A stretch of DNA of 39,870 nt from an uncultured Oscillospiraceae bacterium (GTDB lineage Bacteria > Bacillota > Clostridia > Oscillospirales > Oscillospiraceae). The stretch lies in NCBI GenBank assembly GCA_958426425.1, contig CATZYY010000007.1, positions 1 through 39,870 on the forward strand. The letters are read 5' to 3'. The notes beneath the pieces were generated by a model. That model saw only the letters and a program-made list of their open reading frames with translations. It was not told the DNA's origin and did no database searches. Both the position numbers and the translations under genes were made by a program. Within the stretch, counting starts at the first letter, position 1. Each line of letters begins with the position of its first letter. Shown piece after piece: positions 23,448-31,245 of the stretch.

Positions 23448-24656
23448 ATGAGCAAGCGCAGACCGTCCGGGGACGGCATGGTCCGCAAACGGGAGGACGG
23501 CCGCTGGGAGGGCCGCATCGTGGTGGGTCACAAGGAGAACGGCGACTCCATCTTCCGCTATGTGTCTGCCGGGAATCAGAAAGCCCTGACGGAAAAGCTC
23601 CACCGGGAGATGAGTACCTACCGGGGCGTGGATCTCACCGAGAACAGCCGCATGACCCTGGGGGAGTGGCTGGACCAGTGGCTGGAGGAGTTGGTGGCCC
23701 CCTCCGTGCGGGAGAGTACCCTGGAAAGTTACCGCCATCATATCCAGTGTTACATCAAGCCCCGGCTGGGCAGCAAGCCCATCAGCAAGATCACCCCAGA
23801 CGATGTCCGGAAGCTGTACCGGGATGTCCAGCAGCATGGCCGCGTCCGGGAGGACCCGGAGTACGGCCACGCCCTGTCCGCCTCCACCGTCCGCCGTCTC
23901 CACGGGGTGTTCCACCTGGCCATGGACGCGGCGGTGCGGGCGCGGCTCATTCCCCAGAATCCCACCCAGGGGGTCACGTTGCCCAAAAAGGAGACGGCCC
24001 CCAGGAAGATCCTCAATGACGCCCAGCTGGAGTGCCTTATGGAAGAAATCAGAAAAGATCCCATCTGGTACGACTTCTTCTACACGGAGCTGACCACCGG
24101 CCTGCGGAAAGGCGAGATCTGCGGCCTCATGTGGTCGGACTTCGACAGCAAGCAGGGGACCCTCTCCGTCCGCCGCACGATTCACCGACGGAGGGGCGGA
24201 GGCGTCACCGCGGGAGCCACCAAGACCGGGGCAGGCAAGCGGGTCATCACCCTGCCGCCCAGCACGGCGGAGCTGCTGTAAAAGCGGAAGAAGCGCTCCT
24301 GCTCCCAGTGGATCTTCTGCCATCCGCTTCTGCCGGAGCAGCCCCTGCCGCCGGACATGGCCTACAACCGGATGAAGGCATTGCTGAAGCGGGCAGGACT
24401 GCCGGAGCTGCGGTTCCACGACCTTCGGCACACCTTCGCCACCCACGCCCTGGCCAGCGGCGTGGATGCCAAGACTCTCTCCGGCATCCTGGGCCACACC
24501 AAGGCCAGCTTCACCCTGGACACTTACGCCCACGTCACCGGCGATATGCAGCATCAGGCGGCCCAGGTGATAGACACCTTCATGACCGACATCTTCGGAA
24601 AGGAGTTGGCACCATGGCAAAGCGGCGAAAACCCGGCAGCGGCAGCGTCCACCTGA
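23448..24656 (+). pseudogene. Tyrosine recombinase 1, broken by an in-frame stop
   Basis: Would integrate and excise the element. The open part (23448-24281) has an N-terminal arm-binding domain (DGMVRKREDGRWEGRIV), a core-binding domain (TLGEWLDQWLEEL) and the first catalytic Arg (TGLRKGEICGL). A TAA at 24279-24281 ends it. The same frame continues without shift through HDLRHTFATHALASG, GHTKASFTLDTY and the Tyr-containing end. Total length without the stop would be 402 residues, normal for the family. A single base change from CAA, GAA or AAA explains it. Either the gene is dead, or a short product and a restart from ATG 24357 exist. RBS GGGAGG before 23448. Confidence 0.8.
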
Positions 24657-26050
24657 GAAAAGACGGCCGCTGGGAGGGACGATGCGTGGTGGGCTACGAC
24701 CAGCGGGGGTATCCCAGGACGAAGAACTGCTTGGCCAAAACAAAAGGGGAGTGCCTGCGGAAGCTAAAAGCCCTGCGGGAGCAATGCCGCCCTCCGGAGC
24801 AGCCTAAAGAAATTGAATCAGGCATGACCTTCGGGGCGTGGCTGGATCACTGGTATCAGACTTATTCCATGCCCGCTCTCCGGCCCAGCACCCAGCAGGA
24901 GTATGAGCTGCGGATCTACCGGCACATCATCCCGTCCCTGGGGGAGATCCCCCTGAACAAGCTGACAGAGGCGAACCTCCAGCAGTTTTACCACCAGCTC
25001 AAGCACAGCGGGCGGCTGAACAGAACGGACCTCTACGGGCCGGGACTGTCTGACCGCTCTGTGCGGGGCTGCCACATCACCTGCCGGGCATCGCTGGCCC
25101 AGGCGGTGGAGGAGGGGCTGATCCCCGTGAACCCCGCCGAGGGCTGCAAGCTGCCGGGAGAGGGGAGGCGGGAGATGCAGGTGCTGACCCGGGAGGAGAT
25201 GCAGCGATTGCTGATCCAGGCCAAGGAGGACGGCTGCTACGAGCTGCTTCTTCTGGAGTTGTCCGCAGGCCTGCGGCGGGGCGAGCTTCTGGCCCTCCGG
25301 TGGGAGGACCTGGACCTTGGGACCGGTGAGCTGCGCATCAGCAGACAGGTTTCCCGGGTGCGGGGAAAGCTGACAGTGTCCCAGCCCAAGACGGACGCCG
25401 CCGTCCGCACCATCGTTCTCTCGCCCGCTGTGACGGAGCAAATGCGGCGATACCGGAAGCAGGTGGATTCCCGCTGGATGTTCCCGTCCCCCAAAAAGGA
25501 GGATGCGCCCCGGGACCCGGCGGCAGTTCGGAAGCTGCTGAGCCGGGTCCTGAAACGGGCCAAGTGCCCCAAGATCCGGTTTCACGATCTGCGGCACACC
25601 TTTGTGACCACGGCGCTGGAATACGGTATGGACGTGAAGACCCTCTCGGCGGTGGTGGGACACCGGTCCTCCAGCACCACCCTGAATGTCTACACCCATG
25701 TGACGAAAGCCATGGAGCGGCAGGCAGCGGCCAAAATCGACCAGGGGATCGGGAAGCAGGAGGCGCCAACCGAGGCAGCTCAGGAGACAAAGCATCCAAC
25801 CATGACCACCTTCCGGGCGGACCCTGGGAAGCGGCGCAAGCCCGGCACCGGCTGCGTCCATCAGATTGGGGAACACCTCTGGGAAGGGCGGTATTCCCCC
25901 AGAGGGCCGGACGGCAAACAGCGCTCCCGGAACGTCTACGGCCACACTCTGGAAGAGTGTGAGGAAAAGCTGAAAGTCCTGATTGCCACCATGAAAGCGG
26001 AGATCCAGGCGGAGCGGAGGCGGCTCCAGGAAGCAGGGGACCGGCCGTGA
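24614..26050 (+). CDS. Tyrosine recombinase 2 with a duplicated arm-binding domain
   Basis: A 478-residue site-specific recombinase, apparently intact. The N-terminal arm-binding domain begins RRKPGSGSVHLRKDGRWEGR. The core-binding domain has TFGAWLDHWYQTYS. Catalytic residues: R in SAGLRRGELLALRW, HDLRHTF (HxxR), GHRSSSTT (H) and the nucleophile in LNVYTH. After the catalytic domain the chain does not end. It repeats the arm-binding signature as RRKPGTGCVHQIGEHLWEGRY with the same GHTLEECEEKLKVL helix. GGAAAGGAG lies 8 nt before the ATG, and it overlaps the end of recombinase 1 by 43 nt. It is probably the working integrase for the tRNA-Val site 160 bp away. Confidence 0.87.
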   Translation: MAKRRKPGSGSVHLRKDGRWEGRCVVGYDQRGYPRTKNCLAKTKGECLRKLKALREQCRPPEQPKEIESGMTFGAWLDHWYQTYSMPALRPSTQQEYELRIYRHIIPSLGEIPLNKLTEANLQQFYHQLKHSGRLNRTDLYGPGLSDRSVRGCHITCRASLAQAVEEGLIPVNPAEGCKLPGEGRREMQVLTREEMQRLLIQAKEDGCYELLLLELSAGLRRGELLALRWEDLDLGTGELRISRQVSRVRGKLTVSQPKTDAAVRTIVLSPAVTEQMRRYRKQVDSRWMFPSPKKEDAPRDPAAVRKLLSRVLKRAKCPKIRFHDLRHTFVTTALEYGMDVKTLSAVVGHRSSSTTLNVYTHVTKAMERQAAAKIDQGIGKQEAPTEAAQETKHPTMTTFRADPGKRRKPGTGCVHQIGEHLWEGRYSPRGPDGKQRSRNVYGHTLEECEEKLKVLIATMKAEIQAERRRLQEAGDRP

Positions 26051-26062
26051 AAGCGAAAAAAG

Positions 26063-26090
26063 AAACTCCCGCAGATGCGGGAGTTTTCCT
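26063..26090 (+). terminator. Terminator after recombinase 2
   Basis: AAACTCCCGCA (26063-26073) pairs with TGCGGGAGTTT (26076-26086), followed by TTCCT. An A-run precedes it. Confidence 0.8.
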
Positions 26091-26172
26091 GTCTGTGGTA
26101 TTTCTGTGGTCAATCAAAAACGGGGAAAAATCGGGACACTGCAAAGTTGTGAAAAAGTTGTAAAAATCAAAG

Positions 26173-26208
26173 AAAAGTTCCTGATTTCACAAGAAATCAG
26201 GAACTTTT
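26173..26208. terminator. Bidirectional terminator next to the tRNA fragment
   Basis: Perfect 16-bp stem AAAAGTTCCTGATTTC (26173-26188) with 26193-26208 and a 4-nt loop, with A-run and T-run at the ends. Read leftward it follows the tRNA CCA end directly, as a tRNA terminator would. Confidence 0.85.
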
Positions 26209-26255
26209 TGGTGGAGACTACTGGACTCGAACCAGTGACCTCCTGCGTGTGAAGA
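26209..26255 (-). other. 3' half of a tRNA-Val(CAC) gene, attachment-site scar
   Basis: On the minus strand this reads as anticodon loop TTCACAC, stem GCAGG, a variable loop, the T-arm ACTGG-TTCGAGT-CCAGT, acceptor strand AGTCTCC, A73 and an encoded CCA. Upstream of the anticodon loop no tRNA 5' half follows. This is the copy of a tRNA 3' end that integrases of this type leave at one end of an integrated element. The tRNA identity rests on the CAC anticodon reading. Confidence 0.75.
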
Positions 26256-26384
26256 TACGTCGGGACGTCAAAGCCCTGCTATTGGGTGCTTTCCGGCACT
26301 TTTGGCCCCACTTTCTGTGGGCACAAATCACTGCCTTGTCCACTGTGTCCACCCGCTGATTTTCTGATATTGGTCAGCGTATTG

Positions 26385-26430
26385 GTCAAAGCCCCGGCTC
26401 CGCCAAACCAGGCGGAGCCGGGGCTTTGAC
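26385..26430. terminator. Perfect 20-bp hairpin in the junction region
   Basis: The left arm 26385-26404 and right arm 26411-26430 pair perfectly around AAACCA. Just before it TATTGGTCA occurs twice, 3 bp apart (26368-26388 area). It is a terminator-like structure or a recombinase-related site. The rest of 26260-26384 has no gene I can support. Confidence 0.55.
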
Positions 26431-26550
26431 TTGAGGACAAACCTCGTTGCCGTGATAGTAGCTTGAACCGGAACGATTGTCAAGTACATCTTTCCGCCCC
26501 AGGCAACTTGCTCTGCACCACCCCTACTCCATCAGATGGTGGGGAAGTAT

Positions 26551-26652
26551 ATGAACAAGACGAATGATAACAAAAATACGCAGCAGGCACAAAAGAGATA
26601 TCTCCACGTCTACAATTCAGGAGAGATTGTGGTTCATGTCAGATCATTATGA
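26551..26652 (+). CDS. Possible 33-residue peptide in a mobile-element scar
   Basis: MNKTNDNKNTQQAQKRYLHV begins a short reading frame with GGGGAAG 4-10 nt upstream. The 41 bp from 26533 to 26573 match 39600-39640 with few differences, where a similar start (MNKTKSNKKK) follows an HTH gene of a mobilisation module. It is therefore probably a leftover of that module rather than a functional gene. Confidence 0.3.
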   Translation: MNKTNDNKNTQQAQKRYLHVYNSGEIVVHVRSL

Positions 26653-26703
26653 TAATACATGCAAATGAGAAATCGTTGCCTCCCCGCAGCAGTTTGTAGA
26701 TGC

Positions 26704-27777
26704 TCAGGTGACAGATATATTACAGCGGTTCGTTTGAAATTCTGCCCCATCCTTTCCACATACTTCACAGCAGGTATCTCTCTGAATCAGTTCCGGTGTC
26801 AGCAAGCGTTGGGTAAACTCCAGCCCGTCATCCTGCTGGATCAACTCTGTCAGCAGCCGCACGCCGGACCGGGCCAGGGCTTCAGCACGCTGAGAGATGG
26901 TTGTCAGCCGAATTTTAGGCAGAGCGGCGTAATCGATGTTGTCAAAGCCCAGCAAAGACAACTGTTCCGGGATGGCGATGCCCAGTTCATCCGCCGCCTG
27001 CATGATGCCCAGGGCCATCAGGTCCGAGGCGGCAAACACAGCGGTGTGGGAGAAGGGCTGCAGAAAAAAGTGCCGGGCCAGCCGGTATCCGCTTTCGGAG
27101 GTGGAGTGACTGCCCGGATTCCAGATGGTGTCCACCGTCATGTCCAGTTCCTCCGCCGCGTCCAGAAATCCCCGGTGCCGCAGCAAGTGGGTGTCACTGC
27201 CCTTGCGCACGCCCAGATAGACCACCTGCCGGTGGCCCAGGCCATGGAGATACCGGGCGGCCATCTGTCCGCCCACATAATTGTCCGTACAGACGGAGTT
27301 GATGCGCATGGAGGACGCCACTGGGGCAAAGGCGGCTCCGATCAGAACTGTGGGTACCGCGGACTGATAATGCTCCAGCAGGGGGATGGCGCTGTTGCTG
27401 GCGCTGGTCAACAGGATTCCGTCCACACCTTGGCTGATGAGAAAATCAAAAAGTTCATGGATGCGGTCCGAGCCGGGCTGTCCGCTGCACAGCATAACCT
27501 GATAGCCCAATTCGGCGGCGCAGGTTTCGATGTGCAGGGCCAGCGTCGCATGGTAAGGGGCGGAGATGTCCGACAGGATGACACCGATGACGTTGGTACG
27601 GTTGGAGATCAGGCTGCGAGCCAGCAGATTGGTGCGGTAGCCCTCCTCACGGCAGAGCTGCAGAATCCGATCCCGGGTCTCGGGGCTGATTTCCGGGGCG
27701 TCGTTCAAAGCGCGGGAGACAGGAGGCACGGAACCCCCCGCTATCCGGGCAATATCCTTGATAGTCACACGCCGCAT
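26704..27777 (-). CDS. LacI-family transcriptional regulator 1
   Basis: A 357-residue repressor-type protein: N-terminal helix-turn-helix (VTIKDIARIAGGSVPPVSRALN) and hinge, then a periplasmic-binding-protein-like sensor (NVIGVILSDISAPYHATLA, VDGILLTSASN, CTDNYVGGQMAARYL, GFDNIDYAALPKIRLTTISQ). The HTH differs from the usual AGVSxxTVSRxLN in two places, G for V and P for T, which could alter or weaken DNA binding. Start ATG at 27777 fits AAGGAGGGTGAG on the minus strand; an in-frame GTG 6 nt earlier is too close to that site. It is divergent from the ABC importer operon and probably controls it. The extended C-terminus has CCEVC. Confidence 0.88.
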   Translation of the reverse strand: MRRVTIKDIARIAGGSVPPVSRALNDAPEISPETRDRILQLCREEGYRTNLLARSLISNRTNVIGVILSDISAPYHATLALHIETCAAELGYQVMLCSGQPGSDRIHELFDFLISQGVDGILLTSASNSAIPLLEHYQSAVPTVLIGAAFAPVASSMRINSVCTDNYVGGQMAARYLHGLGHRQVVYLGVRKGSDTHLLRHRGFLDAAEELDMTVDTIWNPGSHSTSESGYRLARHFFLQPFSHTAVFAASDLMALGIMQAADELGIAIPEQLSLLGFDNIDYAALPKIRLTTISQRAEALARSGVRLLTELIQQDDGLEFTQRLLTPELIQRDTCCEVCGKDGAEFQTNRCNISVT

Positions 27778-27803
27778 GAGCACTCACCCTCCTTAAATAC
27801 TGG

Positions 27804-27814
27804 TAACGTTTGCA
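27804..27814. promoter_or_regulatory. LacI-type operator near the lacI1 start
   Basis: TAACGTTTGCA is centred on ACGTT and matches the general LacI-family operator half plan (TGCAAACGTTTGCA). It is about 27 bp upstream of lacI1, suggesting autoregulation. Confidence 0.5.
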
Positions 27815-28037
27815 CAATACAACAGGCCAGGAAGTGTCTCCGGGAGACTCTTCCCCAGGAAAACAGGAAGTATTCCGGGAATAACGGCCGATTATTTGAA
27901 AAAATACGGCCGAAAACTAGATGGAATCGCTTTCGTTGGCTCTATTATAACAAAAGTATCGCCAAAAAGATGTTATATATACTGCACAAATAATAAAGCG
28001 CAATATAGTGTTTAATGTGAAAAATGCAAAGGAGACC

Positions 28038-28094
28038 TTGACAATTCTTCCTGAATAATGCTAATGTAAAGCCAGAAAGCCGAAAACGTTTGCA
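28038..28094 (+). promoter_or_regulatory. Promoter and operator of the ABC importer operon
   Basis: TTGACA (28038-28043), 18 bp, TAATGT (28062-28067) is a reasonable promoter. AAACGTTTGCA at 28084-28094 overlaps the expected early transcribed region and shares AACGTTTGCA with the site at 27804. Repression by one of the LacI proteins is inferred. The intervening 27820-28030 is AT-rich with no gene. Confidence 0.5.
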
Positions 28095-28161
28095 TAAATT
28101 GCCGATTCATATAGCGGTGCTTTCGGCAGAAACCAGGAAAGAGAGAGGGTGTCTCCACGCG

Positions 28162-30033
28162 ATGAAGCAACACGAGCAAAACTACTCCAAATCCCGACGG
28201 CTGAAGAACCAAATCAAGGCAGTGGTCACCAATCCGTATAATGTGATCGTGCTGATCGCCATTATCCTGCTGGCTTATCTGATCGTTCTTCCCCTGCTGG
28301 ATATGCTGGCCACTACCTTCCAGCTCTCCCAGCGGGACCTGCGGGCCACCGGCGGGACCATGGAGGATGTGGGTAAATTCACCTTTTATTACTGGCAGCG
28401 GCTGCTGGCCAGCGACCTGAGCTGGAACCTGCTGATCAAGCCTCTGCTGAACTCCCTGACCATTGGCTTCGGCGTGTCTGTCTGCGCCATTGCCCTGGGC
28501 TCCTGTCTGGCATGGCTCATGGTCCGCAGCGACCTGCCCTTCAAGCCCTTCTTCTCCCTGGCGGTCATCATTCCCTATATGATCCCCTCCTGGGTAAAGT
28601 CCCAGGCATGGCTTTCCATGTTCAAGACACCCCGCGTAGGCGGTGCGCCGGGCTTTGTGGCATCCATGATGATGAACGCAGGCGTATCCAATGAAGTGAT
28701 CGAGAGTATCCTTTCTCCCATCGCCTATGGCCGCATCGCCATCATCATCGTGCTGACGCTGCACTATTACGCCTATACATACCTGTTGGTCTCCGCGGCG
28801 CTGAACTCCATCAACTCCGAGCTGGAGGAGATGGGCGAGATCCAGGGCGCCAGCAAGACCCTCATTCTGCGGAAGATCACCCTGCCCCTGGTGCTGCCTG
28901 CCATGCTGTCCGCCGTCATCCTGACCTTCTCCAAGGCCATCGGCACCTTCGGCACCATCAACTATCTGGGCGCTCCCGTCAGCTTCCGGACCCTGTCCAG
29001 TGAGCTGTACTCCAACAGCAAGTCCCAGAACACCCAGACGGCCTTTGCCATGGCCATTCTGATGATCTGCATCGCATCCCTGTCGGTGTTCATCAACCAG
29101 AAGCTCATCGGCACCCGGAAGTCCTATGCCACCGTGGGCGGTAAGGGCGGCCGGTCCACTCCCATCGGTCTGGCCGGGTGGAAGCCCATCATCACGGTGA
29201 TCCTGTTTATCTTCTTCATCGTCGGCATCATCATGCCGGTGGTCATTCTGATCGTTGAGAGCTGCATGCTGAAGGAGGGCACTTACTCGCTGTCCAACTT
29301 TACGCTGTACTACTGGATCGGCGAGGGCGACCCCAACATTATGGAAGGCGTCCCGGGCATCTTCAAGAACAGCAACTTCAAGCTGTCCCTGTGGAACTCC
29401 CTGAAGCTGACCTTCGTCAACGGTGTGTTCGGCACCATCTTCGGCCAGATGCTGGGCTACATCTGCGCCAAGGGCCGCGGCAAGCTCCATGGCCGGTTGG
29501 TAGAGCAGCTGGTGTTCATCCCCTATCTGATCCCCTCCGTGGCCTTTGGCGGCATCTACCTCTCCATGTTCTCCAAACCCCAGAGCCTGTTCGGTGTGGA
29601 GCTGATCCCCGCCCTGTACGGCACCTTTGCCCTGCTGACTCTGACCTCCGTGGTCAAGCACCTGCCCTTCGCCTCCCGCGCTGGCACCTCCAACATGCTG
29701 CAGATCAGCGGCGAGCTGGAGGAGGCTGCCACCATCGAGGGCGCCGGCTTCTTCAAGCGCTTTGTGAAGATCGTGTTCCCCCTGTCCAAGGGCGGCTTCA
29801 TCTCCGGCTTTATGCTGATCTTCGTCTCCATTATGAAGGAACTGGACCTGATCATCCTGATCATGACTCCCAAGACCTCCACGCTGCCTTACCTGGCGTT
29901 CCAGTATCAGAACCAGAACTGCCCCCAGGCATCCAACTGCGTGGCCATCGTGATGTTCTCCATCGTGTTCCTGGTGTACGCGCTGGCTAACATCTTCGGA
30001 GACGCCGACCTGGCCAAGAGCATGGCCGGTTGA
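28162..30033 (+). CDS. Fused two-domain ABC importer permease
   Basis: A 623-residue membrane protein with two inner-membrane permease units, like FbpB/PhnU-type permeases. Each half has about six membrane segments and an EAA loop: GEIQGASKTLILRKITLPLVLPA in the first and EEAATIEGAGFFKRFVKIVFPL in the second. The first membrane span is VIVLIAIILLAYLIVLPLL. It pairs with the ATPase and binding protein that follow. ATG 28162 is chosen because the conserved sequence begins there; only a weak GAGAGGG lies upstream, and an in-frame upstream start at 28090 would overlap the operator. Substrate cannot be told from the permease alone. Confidence 0.87.
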   Translation: MKQHEQNYSKSRRLKNQIKAVVTNPYNVIVLIAIILLAYLIVLPLLDMLATTFQLSQRDLRATGGTMEDVGKFTFYYWQRLLASDLSWNLLIKPLLNSLTIGFGVSVCAIALGSCLAWLMVRSDLPFKPFFSLAVIIPYMIPSWVKSQAWLSMFKTPRVGGAPGFVASMMMNAGVSNEVIESILSPIAYGRIAIIIVLTLHYYAYTYLLVSAALNSINSELEEMGEIQGASKTLILRKITLPLVLPAMLSAVILTFSKAIGTFGTINYLGAPVSFRTLSSELYSNSKSQNTQTAFAMAILMICIASLSVFINQKLIGTRKSYATVGGKGGRSTPIGLAGWKPIITVILFIFFIVGIIMPVVILIVESCMLKEGTYSLSNFTLYYWIGEGDPNIMEGVPGIFKNSNFKLSLWNSLKLTFVNGVFGTIFGQMLGYICAKGRGKLHGRLVEQLVFIPYLIPSVAFGGIYLSMFSKPQSLFGVELIPALYGTFALLTLTSVVKHLPFASRAGTSNMLQISGELEEAATIEGAGFFKRFVKIVFPLSKGGFISGFMLIFVSIMKELDLIILIMTPKTSTLPYLAFQYQNQNCPQASNCVAIVMFSIVFLVYALANIFGDADLAKSMAG

Positions 30034-30059
30034 GAACAGAAAGGAGACGAAAACGAATT

Positions 30060-31181
30060 ATGAGCAAGATCGTACTGACGAATGTCGATAAATTCTACGG
30101 CAAGAACCACGTCCTGAAGGACCTGAACCTGACCATCGAGGACGGCGACTTCATGACCCTGCTGGGCCCCTCTGGCTGCGGCAAGACCACCACCCTGCGT
30201 GTGGTCTCCGGCCTGGAAAAACCCCAAAACGGCTTCATTTACATGGACGGCAAGGAAATGGTCAATGCCACCGAGGCCTACTTTGCCCCTCCCAGCAAGC
30301 GGAACCTGAACCTGGTGTTCCAGTCCTACGCCCTGTGGCCCCACATGACCGTGTATGAAAACGTTGCCTTTGGCCTGAAGATCCGCAAGGAAGCCAACGA
30401 CGTCATCGAAAAGAAGGTGGCCAGCGCCCTGGAGCGGATGCAGATCGGCGAGTACGCCAAGCGCTATCCCACCGAGCTGTCCGGCGGTCAGCAGCAGCGT
30501 GTGGCCATCGCCCGCGCCATCGTGTCCGAGCCCCGTCTGCTGTTGCTGGACGAGCCTCTGTCCAACCTGGACGCCAAGCTCCGCGTGGACATGCGGGCCG
30601 AGCTGAAGCGCCTGCACCACGAGACCGGCACCACCATCATCTACGTGACCCATGACCAGGTGGAGGCCCTGACCATGTCCACCAAGATTGCTCTCTTCCG
30701 CAAGGGCGAGCTGGTCCAGGTGGCACCTCCCCTGGAGCTGTACGACAACCCCTGCAACCTCTATACCGCCGACTTCATCGGCAACCCCAGCATCAACTTC
30801 GTCAAGGGCACCGCTACGGTGGACGCCGCCGGCATGACCACCGAGAGCTCCGTGGGCCAGATCAGCTTTGAGCGGGCGGACATGACCCCCGACGCCCCCC
30901 AGGGCGGCGAGCTGGACGTGACCCTGGGCATCCGCCCCGAGCAGTTGAGCATCACCCGCACCCCCGACGATCTGCACCGCATCGAGGGCCATGTGTACTC
31001 CGGCATGCCCGCTGGTTCCGAGACCCTGGTCACCGTCCGGGTGGGCGGCGACATGCTGACCGTCAAGGAACTGGGCTCCACCCACTACGGCAGTGACGAA
31101 ACCGTCTATCTGGGCTTCAATCCCAAGAAGATCAACGTGTTCGACACCAACACCGAGAACCTCATCAAGTACTGCGTCTGA
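30060..31181 (+). CDS. ABC importer ATPase, UgpC/FbpC-like
   Basis: A 373-residue ATP-binding subunit. Walker A GPSGCGKTT, Q-loop VFQSYALWPHMTVYENVAFGL, signature LSGGQQQRVAIARAIV, Walker B LLLLDEPLSNLDAKLR and switch His in YVTHDQVEA are all intact. The C-terminal 120 residues form a TOBE-type regulatory domain (LGIRPEQLSI), as in carbohydrate, glycerol-phosphate and ferric importers. ATG at 30060 has AAAGGAG about 14 nt upstream, in A-rich spacing, 26 nt after the permease stop. Part of one operon with permease and binding protein. Confidence 0.92.
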   Translation: MSKIVLTNVDKFYGKNHVLKDLNLTIEDGDFMTLLGPSGCGKTTTLRVVSGLEKPQNGFIYMDGKEMVNATEAYFAPPSKRNLNLVFQSYALWPHMTVYENVAFGLKIRKEANDVIEKKVASALERMQIGEYAKRYPTELSGGQQQRVAIARAIVSEPRLLLLDEPLSNLDAKLRVDMRAELKRLHHETGTTIIYVTHDQVEALTMSTKIALFRKGELVQVAPPLELYDNPCNLYTADFIGNPSINFVKGTATVDAAGMTTESSVGQISFERADMTPDAPQGGELDVTLGIRPEQLSITRTPDDLHRIEGHVYSGMPAGSETLVTVRVGGDMLTVKELGSTHYGSDETVYLGFNPKKINVFDTNTENLIKYCV

Positions 31182-31245
31182 GAATGTACCCCCTGCGGCG
31201 GATGCCGCACGAAATAAAACGGAAGAAATCAAGGAGGAAAAGGAA

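Noticed and set aside
24032..24613. Upstream extension of recombinase 2 inside recombinase 1
   Set aside because: It is the wrong frame of recombinase 1. The ATG at 24614 has its own ribosome site and begins the conserved domain.
26209..26330. A complete tRNA gene at the element boundary
   Set aside because: Only anticodon loop to CCA can be read; no D-arm or 5' acceptor strand follows.
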